Shown piece after piece: positions 1-7,015 of a stretch of DNA of 16,097 nt. Positions within the stretch are counted from its first letter, which is position 1. Every line of letters starts with the position of its first letter. The notes under the pieces are model-generated. The model did no database searches and was not told the origin of the DNA. It was given only the letters and a program-made list of their open reading frames with translations. Source of the stretch: Solobacterium sp. (lineage in GTDB: Bacteria > Bacillota_I > Bacilli_A > Erysipelotrichales > Erysipelotrichaceae); assembly GCA_017543025.1 (NCBI GenBank), contig JAFYGX010000104.1:1-16097 (forward strand), read 5' to 3'. The translations under genes were made by a program, and so were the position numbers.

Positions 1-460
1 GGCTGGAAGGACGATTGTCCCCCAGGCAGTAATACTCATCCGGGCCAAGGGTAACCGGCTCGATCTCCGCTGTAAAGACATCGCTGAACTGCGCTTTGTA
101 ATCCGGCGAAAGAAATGGTTCATCCACCGGCTCCTCATTGATATACAGAACGCCGTCATGGCAGGATACCGTCTCATTGGGAAGTCCGACCACCCGCTTG
201 ACAAGATATTTATTGCTTTCCTTTATATAGATGATCGCAATATCAAACCGCCGGATCCCGTCCATTTTTCTTCCGATGATATTGGCAAGCCCGATCGATC
301 CGGAATGCAGCGTCGGATACATGGAATCTCCTTCCACTTCGATCGGACGGATCACAAAATTCGACAGGATAAATACTGCGGCCATTGAAATCATCAGGGA
401 TTTCAGAAAATCCCACGCACCTTCGGCAAAGGTTTCTTTTTTCGTTTCCTTATTTTCCAT
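1..460 (-). CDS. lepB: Type I signal peptidase, partial (3' end off the window)
   Basis: This membrane serine protease cleaves signal peptides from exported pre-proteins on the outer face of the membrane. The gene reads leftward from an ATG at 460 and runs off the window, leaving 153 codons. Reading the reverse strand shows a short charged N-terminus, one membrane segment around residues 19-36 and then the family boxes. GDSMYPTL carries the catalytic Ser, KRVVGLPNE carries the general-base Lys, and YYCLGDNR is the box E region at the cut edge. The lone N-terminal span is the usual Bacillota layout, and about 30-40 C-terminal residues should be missing. An in-frame stop lies a few codons upstream of the ATG, so the start is well bounded. 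There is no Shine-Dalgarno sequence; a perfect TATAAT ends 8 bases before the ATG, so the message may be leaderless. Confidence 0.95.
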   Translation of the reverse strand, partial: MENKETKKETFAEGAWDFLKSLMISMAAVFILSNFVIRPIEVEGDSMYPTLHSGSIGLANIIGRKMDGIRRFDIAIIYIKESNKYLVKRVVGLPNETVSCHDGVLYINEEPVDEPFLSPDYKAQFSDVFTAEIEPVTLGPDEYYCLGDNRPSS

Positions 461-468
461 ACGATAGA

Positions 469-474
469 ATTATA
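469..474 (-). promoter_or_regulatory. TATAAT -10 box almost on the lepB start
   Basis: On the minus strand a perfect TATAAT lies 8 bases before the lepB ATG. Transcription would then start at or next to the A of the start codon. No good -35 hexamer is seen 16-18 bases upstream, so this is a candidate only. Confidence 0.4.
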
Positions 475-510
475 CCGTTCCGTCTGAAAAAGAAAACCGG
501 AACCCACCGT

Positions 511-537
511 AAAAACGCATCCAGAGTTGAATGCGTC
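511..537 (-). terminator. Intrinsic terminator after the FeoA-like gene
   Basis: On the minus strand ACGCAT and ATGCGT pair around a 10-base loop and are followed by a run of T. It lies about 55 bases beyond the stop of the FeoA-like gene and just upstream of lepB, so it separates the two transcripts. Confidence 0.7.
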
Positions 538-593
538 TTTCTGTTTCTGCTGCGTCCGCTTTCCCTGCCAATCCGGTTTACTGTGTTCCCGAT

Positions 594-833
594 TCAGCCG
601 CACATGTTCTGAACCGGCACTTCAACCTTGACGGCATATGCGCTGCTCCTATCGAGCGCAAACCGTCTGCCTCCGGATTCAACGATTACCCCGCCTTCCC
701 CCAGATTCCGGATCATCCGGATGCGGTTCTCCAGTCCGATGCCGCACCCATCTTCAACCAGCGCTCCGAACCTGCCGATCAGCCATACCACACGGCATTC
801 CGTTCCGTTTCTCACCGCATTCAGACTGCGCAT
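594..833 (-). CDS. Small FeoA-domain-like protein
   Basis: This 79-residue protein fits the FeoA fold, a small SH3-like beta barrel that normally assists the FeoB ferrous iron permease. The C-terminal half shows the family pattern: a short 'gly-ile' turn, then NRIRMIRNL, a gly-rich VIVESGG strand, RRFALDRSSA and KVEV. This matches FeoA's 'G-x-x-I/V-x-V-I ... G-x-R-x-A-L ... A-x-x-I-x-V' layout. The ATG at 833 has a GGAAGG ribosome binding site 8 bases upstream, which supports a real gene. A terminator follows it. No feoB is adjacent; the neighbour across a shared regulatory region is a divergent MATE transporter. The upstream inverted repeat typical of iron/manganese repressors fits a metal role. 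The family call comes from pattern reading, so it is likely rather than certain. Confidence 0.7.
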   Translation of the reverse strand: MRSLNAVRNGTECRVVWLIGRFGALVEDGCGIGLENRIRMIRNLGEGGVIVESGGRRFALDRSSAYAVKVEVPVQNMCG

Positions 834-890
834 AAGTCATTCCTTCCTTTTTTCACATCTGCAACGAAGAACCTATGGGTTCTTTTTCTC

Positions 891-920
891 ACCATAGCAC
901 TGCTGTTTTCCCTTAGCCAA
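891..920 (-). promoter_or_regulatory. Candidate promoter for the FeoA-like gene
   Basis: On the minus strand there is a TTGGCT -35-like hexamer, an 18-base spacer and an extended -10, TGC followed by TATGGT. This would start transcription about 50 bases upstream of the ATG at 833. The -35 overlaps the TTAGCC/GGCTAA inverted repeat, so a repressor bound there would block it. Confidence 0.45.
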
Positions 921-926
921 GGCTAA
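913..926. promoter_or_regulatory. Candidate metal-repressor operator (TTAGCC-AA-GGCTAA)
   Basis: This is an inverted repeat with 6-base arms around a 2-base centre. It sits between the divergent FeoA-like and MATE genes. DtxR/IdeR/MntR-family repressors recognise TTAG-N6-CTAA-type palindromes (DtxR consensus TTAGGTTAG...CTAACCTAA), and feo genes are common targets. The site overlaps the candidate -35 of the FeoA-like gene and lies 24 bases before the first possible MATE start. The repeat is seen directly; the regulator is inferred. Confidence 0.5.
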
Positions 927-950
927 TCTCTCTGTCTTCCGTTCTTTTTC

Positions 951-2363
951 ATGTCTGCGCAAAAGAAAGAGTACTATACTTTGGATACCATGTATTCAGA
1001 TGAAAACGAAAAGCCTTCCCGCGACAGGCGTCTCTATACGCTTCGGGAAGAGGTTCCCGAAACGGCCGTACTGAAGCTCGGCGTACCGCTGATCGCCGGC
1101 ATGTTCATCATGGCGTTCTACAATCTTGTGGACACCTGGTTCATCGGGCTGCTGCAGAATGATTATCAGCTCGCGGCTGTCAGTCTCGGTTACCCGGTGA
1201 TGATGATTCTGATTGCGGTTTCCAACATTATCGGTACCGGCTCCTCTTCTCTGATTGCGCGAAGTCTTGGCGCAGAAGATATCCCTGCCGCAGTGCATAC
1301 GCTTACCGCCGGATTTGTTCTGACCCTCCTCAACAGCCTTATGGTCACTCTCATCGGACTGCTCTTTCTGCATCCGCTTGTAACTGCACTTGGCGCAAAA
1401 GAACATACCTTTCTGTATACTGCAGACTATGTTTCCGTACTGCTGTCAGGAAGCTTTTTCATCATGGGAAGCTATACATTCGGTCAGCTGCTGCGCAGTG
1501 AAGGAGCCGTAAAACGCTCGGTAACTGCCATGGCAGCCGGTACGCTTGCCAACATCATTCTCGATCCGCTGTTCATCTTTGTGCTTCACATGGAAGTCAG
1601 AGGTGCAGCGATCGCCACCGTGCTCGGCAACGCACTGAGCGCACTCCTCTGTATCAGCTTCTATCTGAGACATTTGACAATTCTGCGGCCGGACCGCAGA
1701 TATCTCATTCCTTCCCCTGCAATTCTGAAGGAAATCTACTGGGTCGGCATTCCGGCAGCGCTTGAAACCCTTCTGACTTCTGCCGCCTATATCATTACCA
1801 ACAATCTCGCGGTCTCGTTCGCAGAACTTACGGTAGCCGCAATGGGGACTGCCCAGAAGATCCTCTCCCTCGGGAGCTATATCTATCAGGGGTTTGCGGC
1901 TGGCACACAGCCGATCATGGGCTTCAATTTCAGCGCCCGCAATTACCGGCGGATGATTGATGTTCTCCGGGCCGGACTGAAGATTGTAACCCTGACAGAA
2001 CTGGCTGTCATGGTGCTGTTCGGTCTGTCTGCCCCACAGCTGATCGGCCTCTTTTCAGAAAATCCGGAAGTCATACATACCGGCAGTACTGCACTTCGCG
2101 CACTGATGTTCATTCTGCCGACTGCCGGCGCCACTTCCATGAGCCGGATGTCGTTTCAGGCAATGGGAAAGCCGCAGTATGCATTTCTGATCACAGTCAT
2201 CCGTCAGCTGGTCCTCTGCATACCGCTCCTGCTGATTCTCAGCAGGCTGTCCGGCTTCCGCGGACTGATCTGTGCCCAGCCGCTGAGTGAAGCAATCATG
2301 ATGGCTTTCTCCGTTTCCCTTCTGATTCATACGATCCATCAGGCTTCCCGGGCGGAAAAATGA
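951..2363 (+). CDS. MATE-family multidrug/cation antiporter
   Basis: The protein is 470 residues with about 12 hydrophobic spans, the normal size and topology of MATE (NorM/DinF-like) exporters, which expel drugs or metabolites in exchange for Na+ or H+. Family signs are the N-terminal 'GVPLIAGMFIMAFYNLVDTWFIG' region (here about residues 44-66) and its half-repeat 'GIPAALETLLTSAAYIITNNL' near residue 265, both with the proline and Asn/Asp positions expected. Two in-frame starts are possible: ATG 951 and ATG 990. Neither has a ribosome binding site. A TATACT box at 975-980 would place the transcript start right at 990, which favours the shorter 457-residue product. The gene shares its upstream region with the FeoA-like gene and may share its metal-responsive operator. 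The substrate cannot be told from sequence. Confidence 0.93.
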   Translation: MSAQKKEYYTLDTMYSDENEKPSRDRRLYTLREEVPETAVLKLGVPLIAGMFIMAFYNLVDTWFIGLLQNDYQLAAVSLGYPVMMILIAVSNIIGTGSSSLIARSLGAEDIPAAVHTLTAGFVLTLLNSLMVTLIGLLFLHPLVTALGAKEHTFLYTADYVSVLLSGSFFIMGSYTFGQLLRSEGAVKRSVTAMAAGTLANIILDPLFIFVLHMEVRGAAIATVLGNALSALLCISFYLRHLTILRPDRRYLIPSPAILKEIYWVGIPAALETLLTSAAYIITNNLAVSFAELTVAAMGTAQKILSLGSYIYQGFAAGTQPIMGFNFSARNYRRMIDVLRAGLKIVTLTELAVMVLFGLSAPQLIGLFSENPEVIHTGSTALRALMFILPTAGATSMSRMSFQAMGKPQYAFLITVIRQLVLCIPLLLILSRLSGFRGLICAQPLSEAIMMAFSVSLLIHTIHQASRAEK

Positions 2364-2409
2364 CGCAGAATTGTTTCAGAATAATGTGAATGCATACAAA
2401 TATTTTCTC

Positions 2410-2435
2410 AACGCTTTCTGTACACAAGAAACGTT
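2410..2435. repeat. Inverted repeat upstream of the cystatin-like lipoprotein
   Basis: AACG-TTTCT (with one bulged C) pairs with AGAAA-CGTT around a 7-base loop. No T-run follows, so it is not a standard terminator for the MATE gene. It lies 49-74 bases before the lipoprotein start and could be an operator or an mRNA hairpin. Confidence 0.35.
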
Positions 2436-2483
2436 GTATCATAATTCCATACCCGGATTGCTGTTCGGGAAGGAGGAAAGAAT

Positions 2484-3248
2484 ATGAAAAAGATCACTGC
2501 CGCACTTGCCGCAGGGCTTCTCGCAGCCGGCTGTGCAGCCCCTGCTCAGCCTCAGGCTTCTGCTTCTGCAGAACCAACCGCTGAAACCACACCGGAAACA
2601 ACCCTCAGCGTTGAAGCGAAAACAGAAGAGAAAATGGAAAACCTCGGCGGATGGACGGTCAATACCGATTACCATCAGACATACTCCCAGGAAGATATCG
2701 ACCGCTTCACAAAGGCAAAAGAAGGTCTTCTGGGCGTAAATTACGAACCGGTTGAAGTCATCGCAACCCAGGTGGTATCCGGCACGAACTATGCATATCT
2801 TGCATTCGGCTCCACGGTTACCGCGGAACCTGAAAACGATTATTACGTTGTCGTCGTATATCAGCCGCTGGAAGGCGATCCGAAGATCGTATCCATTGAA
2901 AAGATCGACATTCTCGATATCCGCACAAAGGAAAACACCGACAGTAAGCCGGTTACCGGCGGATGGGAAATCACCGATACCGGAAAGCCGGGAATGCTGC
3001 CGGGAGAAAACACCCAGAGCACCTTCGAAGAAGCTGTGAAATCACTTGAAAACGAACGCATGAATCCGATTGCCCTGCTTGGCAAGCAGATTGTTGCCGG
3101 TGAAAAATACTGCGCACTCTGCCGGGCGAAGACAGATGAAGGCGTAAAGCTGCGCGTGATCACCTGGGTCGATGGTGCTGACGGAACCGTCAGTCTGCTC
3201 GAAAGCGGTGAATTCGATCTGACACACTACATCAATATCAAGGGATAA
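2484..3248 (+). CDS. Lipoprotein with two cystatin (stefin)-like repeats
   Basis: This 254-residue protein starts with a lipoprotein signal: KK, a short hydrophobic stretch and the lipobox LAAGC, so Cys17 would be lipidated and the mature protein held on the outer face of the membrane. A Ser/Ala/Thr/Pro/Glu-rich linker follows to about residue 50. Two similar domains come next, each opening with GGW (residues 55-57 and 159-161). Each carries the cystatin first-loop motif QxVxG: QVVSG followed by TNY at 96-103, and QIVAG at 202-206. In domain 1 the 'QVVSGTNY...YVVVVYQPLEG' run closely mirrors stefin 'QVVAGTNY...VFQSLP'. Domain 2 has two Cys (210 and 213) after the motif. Cystatins inhibit papain-like cysteine proteases; whether this one does is inference. 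The ribosome binding site AAGGAGG is strong, and a terminator follows. The gene stands alone. Confidence 0.85.
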   Translation: MKKITAALAAGLLAAGCAAPAQPQASASAEPTAETTPETTLSVEAKTEEKMENLGGWTVNTDYHQTYSQEDIDRFTKAKEGLLGVNYEPVEVIATQVVSGTNYAYLAFGSTVTAEPENDYYVVVVYQPLEGDPKIVSIEKIDILDIRTKENTDSKPVTGGWEITDTGKPGMLPGENTQSTFEEAVKSLENERMNPIALLGKQIVAGEKYCALCRAKTDEGVKLRVITWVDGADGTVSLLESGEFDLTHYINIKG

Positions 3249-3276
3249 TTCAGATTATTTTCCCATAACACAGCAG

Positions 3277-3305
3277 CGGCCGGAAATCTTCCGGCCGTTT
3301 TCTTT
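3277..3305 (+). terminator. Intrinsic terminator of the lipoprotein gene
   Basis: CGGCCGGAA and TTCCGGCCG form a perfect 9-base-pair stem with a 3-base loop, followed by TTTTCTTT. It sits 29 bases after the stop. On the opposite strand there is no T-run, so it serves mainly the plus strand. Confidence 0.9.
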
Positions 3306-5409
3306 ATTCAGCTGCTGAGTCTTCTGTTGCGCCTGTTTCTTCTTCATACATCGGTTTCATCACATGCCAGAAATAATCGGCTGAGAGAACCCCTTTGCAG
3401 TAGCTGACCTTGTTTGAAACAATCGTGCGGATGCGCTCCACATACGCTTCGTTCACTTCTGTGCCTTCACAGGGCGTAAAGGTGCCGGTTGAGGCAATAT
3501 AAGTTCCTTTGTCTGTCTTCCAGTCATAATTCAGATTGAATACCAGCGGCATCCGGTCCGAGAAGACATCCCTTCCAGGCAGCAGCCGGCTGTCCCATTC
3601 AAGCCCGAACAGATTCAGCAGCGTCGGCAGAATGTCAAGACTCGATACCGGTGTATCCACCGTCATCGGTTCCGCCTGTTCAAGACATCCGCTCCACAGA
3701 ATCAGCCGGTTATGATCCCGCTCCAGGTAGTTTTCCGGCCGGTATCCGTATAGATTGGCAAGATTATCGCTCTCATTCAGATCTTCTCCGTAGTCCAGTC
3801 CGTACGGAAAATGGTCTGCCGCAAGAACGATCACGGTATCATTCAGGATTCCCTTTTCTTCCAGTCGCTTCAGAAGATATTCCATCGCATGGTCCAGTTC
3901 GATATTCGCCGCAAGATAACACTTTACCGCATCCGTTTTACCTTCCAGGTCTTTTACCTCTTCCCAGTGCTTCATGCTCATCCGGTTGCCGGTATCATAT
4001 GGGTTATGCCCGCTGACCGTCATGTAGTAAATATTGAACGGCTGCTGATCAATATAGAGATCTACCGTCGCTTCCATCATCTCCAGATCGCTCTGCGGCC
4101 ACTGGGATGTGATGCTGTTTTCCAGCCCGTTGCCGTAAGCGATAAAGCCGTTGGAATAGCCGAGGTTGTTATGTGTGATATGACGATCATAGAAGGTATA
4201 GTCATTATCGTGAAACGCCCATCCGTTATACCCCTGCCGGTTGAGCTGCCAGCCCATCGTCATCACGTTGTGAAACGATGAAGTAAGCTTGAAGGATGAA
4301 CCGCCTGCCGATGGCAGAAGCCCGAATACGTTTTCATATTCTCCGCCGGTCGTTCCGGCCGATGCCGGCTGATAATAATCCGTAAAGCGGATTCCTTTTT
4401 CCGCAAGGCGGTACAGGGTCGGCGTCAGAGAAGGATCAATCGCTTCAGCAGAGAATGCTTCAGCTGAAAGAAAGATCAGATTCTTTCCGGCAAACAGTCC
4501 GGTACAGTCATTGCGCGAAGAGGCAGTCTGACTGCGGACATAGGAATCCAGCGCCTGCAGCGAGGAAGGACTGTCCTTTGCCAGTGAGATGAAATCAATC
4601 TCCAGCCGGTTACGGCCGTAAATCTGCTTCTCCGTCTCCTCCCCCGGCTGTGCAGCTGCCTGCTGCGATACCGGTTCAGCTGCTTCTTCCGCAAAATTCA
4701 CCGAACGATAGCGGGACGTCAGAAGCTGTTCGCAATCCAGCCGGAGCCCGGTCAGAAGTCCGAAATCCGAGACAGCCGACTGAAATGAATACTCGTCCGC
4801 ATAGACTCTTCGCAGCATCGTATTATTGAATACCAGAAACAGCGCAGCCACACTGCAGGCAAGCGCTCCCGTATATAACAGGATCAGTTCCTTTCCGCTC
4901 CGCCGCCTTCCGCTGTCGATCCTGCTCAGAAACAGAAAATAGATCAGAACCGGCAGAAGAAATAAGAAGATATGCATCAGCCCGGAACGGCTCGTCGTCA
5001 TCGCAATGATCTGGTTCTGAAATCCTTCTGCCGCGCCTTCGCCTCCCGACGATACCGTTGAGACATCATAGAAGACCTTGAATGTCCGGTAGATGAAATA
5101 ATAAACGCCGCAGATATCACAGGTCAGTACATAGACGATGAACCGGAACAACCGGTTGGCACGGGGAGAGCGGAACAGCGATGTGCCCCAGAACAGCAGA
5201 ATGCCATATGCCGCGGAAAACAGAACCATATACTGCAGATTCGTGAACCGGAATGTCCGTACCGTAAACCAGTTGAGAATCAACTCTTCATAAATCACAA
5301 GCAGAACGGAAAAGATCACGATTATCATCCGTCTGCGTCTTCCGTACTCCCTGCTGTTTTCTGCAATATTCTCTCTGCAGTGCGCGTGTGCCATCTCTGT
5401 TTCTTTCAT
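3304..5409 (-). CDS. LTA-synthase-family sulfatase-like membrane protein
   Basis: The protein has 701 residues: about five hydrophobic segments in the first 200, a low-complexity Ala/Glu/Gln linker near 240-262, and an extracellular alkaline-phosphatase-fold domain from about 309. Family members (LtaS, PgpB-like sulfatases) transfer glycerol-phosphate from phosphatidylglycerol to lipoteichoic acid or related polymers, using a catalytic Thr and Mn2+. Visible positions are LIFLSAEAF with Glu317 (metal), AGTTGGE with Thr353/354 (nucleophile region), SGH with His468, and ADHFPYG with Asp532-His533 (metal). The typical LtaS 'G-K-T-S-D' is here G-T-T-G-G, so the polymer or acceptor may differ. There is no ribosome binding site; TATAAT ends 11 bases before ATG 5409, giving at most a few bases of leader. 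It converges on the lipoprotein gene. No terminator of its own is evident. Confidence 0.9.
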   Translation of the reverse strand: MKETEMAHAHCRENIAENSREYGRRRRMIIVIFSVLLVIYEELILNWFTVRTFRFTNLQYMVLFSAAYGILLFWGTSLFRSPRANRLFRFIVYVLTCDICGVYYFIYRTFKVFYDVSTVSSGGEGAAEGFQNQIIAMTTSRSGLMHIFLFLLPVLIYFLFLSRIDSGRRRSGKELILLYTGALACSVAALFLVFNNTMLRRVYADEYSFQSAVSDFGLLTGLRLDCEQLLTSRYRSVNFAEEAAEPVSQQAAAQPGEETEKQIYGRNRLEIDFISLAKDSPSSLQALDSYVRSQTASSRNDCTGLFAGKNLIFLSAEAFSAEAIDPSLTPTLYRLAEKGIRFTDYYQPASAGTTGGEYENVFGLLPSAGGSSFKLTSSFHNVMTMGWQLNRQGYNGWAFHDNDYTFYDRHITHNNLGYSNGFIAYGNGLENSITSQWPQSDLEMMEATVDLYIDQQPFNIYYMTVSGHNPYDTGNRMSMKHWEEVKDLEGKTDAVKCYLAANIELDHAMEYLLKRLEEKGILNDTVIVLAADHFPYGLDYGEDLNESDNLANLYGYRPENYLERDHNRLILWSGCLEQAEPMTVDTPVSSLDILPTLLNLFGLEWDSRLLPGRDVFSDRMPLVFNLNYDWKTDKGTYIASTGTFTPCEGTEVNEAYVERIRTIVSNKVSYCKGVLSADYFWHVMKPMYEEETGATEDSAAE

Positions 5410-5420
5410 TTCAGTATGTT

Positions 5421-5426
5421 ATTATA
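5421..5426 (-). promoter_or_regulatory. TATAAT -10 box of the LTA-synthase-like gene
   Basis: A perfect TATAAT on the minus strand lies 11 bases before ATG 5409, implying a 5' leader of about 4-5 bases. The -35 is weak. Confidence 0.45.
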
Positions 5427-5562
5427 TCCTAACAGTCCGATCTGAACAGCGGATTTAATCAGTGAACATGCCTTTTTTCGCAGCACCGGAGATGCCGGAG
5501 TCTTCCATGTGCAAAGGTGCAGAGCACTGATTCGATGATGCGCGGTTCATAAACAGACTGCC

Positions 5563-5580
5563 GAAACACCTGTGTGTTTC
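5563..5580. repeat. Perfect inverted repeat in the aminopeptidase leader
   Basis: GAAACAC and GTGTTTC pair around the 4-base centre CTGT. It lies 69-86 bases before the aminopeptidase start. It has no T-run, so an operator or a mRNA hairpin is possible. Confidence 0.4.
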
Positions 5581-5648
5581 AGACCGGACATCCTGTCTTC
5601 CGTGTCAGAAGAAGGAAGCGGGATTCTATATTAAGGAGAAAACTGCAA

Positions 5649-6950
5649 ATGAATGTCAACAGATGTCTGCTGGACTTTATCAGACAATGTCCTGCAGCGT
5701 ATCAGACTGTAGATACAGCCAGAAAGATGCTGCTGGAACATGGATTCAGAGAACTGAACGAAGCGGAACGATGGAACCTGAAACCGGATGACTGCTGTTT
5801 TGTCACCCGCAACGGTTCTTCGCTGATCGCGTTCCGCCTGCCCTCACAGCCCCCTCTTGGCTTCATGATCGGCGGCTGTCACAGCGACAGCCCGGCATTT
5901 CGTCTCAAGCCGGAGCCGGAGATTACAAGTGAACACTGTGTTGTGCTGAATGTTGAACAATACGGCGGAATGCTGTTTCATACCTGGTTTGACCGCCCGC
6001 TGACTATCGGCGGCCGGGTAACGGTCCGTACGCCTGAGGGTACCGATACCCGCAACATTTACATAGACCGGGATCTGCTTGTACTTCCCTCCATCGCCAT
6101 TCATATGGACCGGCAATTCAACAGCGGTCATGCCTATGCGGTACAGAAAGAGCTGAAGCCGCTGTTCCGGCTCGACTCCTCCGCCCTGACCTTTCATAAA
6201 CTGATCGCAGAAGAAGCCGGCGCAGAAGAAGCTGATGTGCTCTCATACGATCTGTTTCTCTGCCCGCGTACACCAGGCTTCCTCTATGGAGCAGAAGAAG
6301 AATTCCTCTGTGCTCCGCGGATTGATGATCTGCAGTGTGCATTCGCACTGCTTCAGGGATTCCTGATGTCAGAGCCTTCTGCCTCCGTTCCTGTATTTGC
6401 TCTGTTTGACAACGAGGAGATCGGCTCCAACACGAGACAGGGAGCGCTTGGCACCTTCCTGGATGACGTCATGACCCGCATCATGGTCGATCTGGATGTC
6501 CCGCGTGAAGCCCGCTATACCATGACTGCGCATTCCTTTCTGGTTTCAGCCGATAACGCCCACGCCGTACATCCGAACTTCCCCGAAAAGGCAGATCCCA
6601 CCAGCAAGCCGATGCTCAACGGCGGAATAGTCATCAAGTATTCAGGCTCCGGCAAATACGCATCGGATTCCGTATCTGCAGGGCTGTTCCGGGAACTGTG
6701 CATGCGCAGTGAAGTGCCGGTTCAGACCTTCGCCAATCACGCTGACAACCCCGGCGGTTCTACCCTTGGCCGCTTTATCGCATCCGGTCTGAATATCCGC
6801 ACGGTAGATGTCGGCCTTCCGCAGCTTGCCATGCACTCCTGTGCTGAAACTGCCGGCAGTAAGGATACGGAGTATCTGATCAGAGCTATGAAAGAATTCT
6901 ACGCCTCTTCCCTGCAGGTTAACGGTTCCACCATGAAACTGGCCGGTTAG
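5649..6950 (+). CDS. apeB: M18-family aspartyl-type aminopeptidase
   Basis: This 433-residue cytosolic dinuclear-zinc peptidase of family M18 removes N-terminal residues from peptides. Family landmarks run in order: GGCHSDSP with His78, APRIDDLQ with Asp226, FDNEEIGS with Glu256/Glu257, SADNAHAVHPN with Asp302, and GLPQLAMHS with His396, which together supply the metal ligands and catalytic acid/base. The length is normal for M18. The open frame continues 25 codons upstream, but the start at 5649 is chosen because AAGGAG lies 10 bases before it and the family N-terminus (LLDFI...CP/SPAAYQTV) begins there. The gene stands alone, converging on the hydratase gene. Confidence 0.95.
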   Translation: MNVNRCLLDFIRQCPAAYQTVDTARKMLLEHGFRELNEAERWNLKPDDCCFVTRNGSSLIAFRLPSQPPLGFMIGGCHSDSPAFRLKPEPEITSEHCVVLNVEQYGGMLFHTWFDRPLTIGGRVTVRTPEGTDTRNIYIDRDLLVLPSIAIHMDRQFNSGHAYAVQKELKPLFRLDSSALTFHKLIAEEAGAEEADVLSYDLFLCPRTPGFLYGAEEEFLCAPRIDDLQCAFALLQGFLMSEPSASVPVFALFDNEEIGSNTRQGALGTFLDDVMTRIMVDLDVPREARYTMTAHSFLVSADNAHAVHPNFPEKADPTSKPMLNGGIVIKYSGSGKYASDSVSAGLFRELCMRSEVPVQTFANHADNPGGSTLGRFIASGLNIRTVDVGLPQLAMHSCAETAGSKDTEYLIRAMKEFYASSLQVNGSTMKLAG

Positions 6951-6964
6951 GTCAATCTCTTCAG

Positions 6965-7004
6965 CAGAAAAAAAGCGGTTGGTCATTGCCTTCCGCTTTC
7001 TGCA
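6965..7004 (-). terminator. Terminator between aminopeptidase and hydratase genes
   Basis: AAAGCGG and CCGCTTT form a stem around a 14-base loop, extended by GCAGAAA/TTTCTGC. On the minus strand the stem ends in a run of seven T, making it the hydratase terminator. On the plus strand it is followed by TTTCTGCATTTC and may act weakly for the aminopeptidase. Confidence 0.8.
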
Positions 7005-7015
7005 TTTCAGGGGTC

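Noticed and set aside
531..926. 131-codon plus-strand frame upstream of the MATE gene
   Set aside because: It is antisense to the FeoA-like gene, crosses the operator and terminator, and has no ribosome binding site.
5627..5632. TATATT as the aminopeptidase -10 box
   Set aside because: It directly abuts the AAGGAG ribosome binding site, which would then not be transcribed.
5574..5648. 25-codon N-terminal extension of the aminopeptidase
   Set aside because: It has no ribosome binding site, its composition is not M18-like, and a good AAGGAG precedes ATG 5649.
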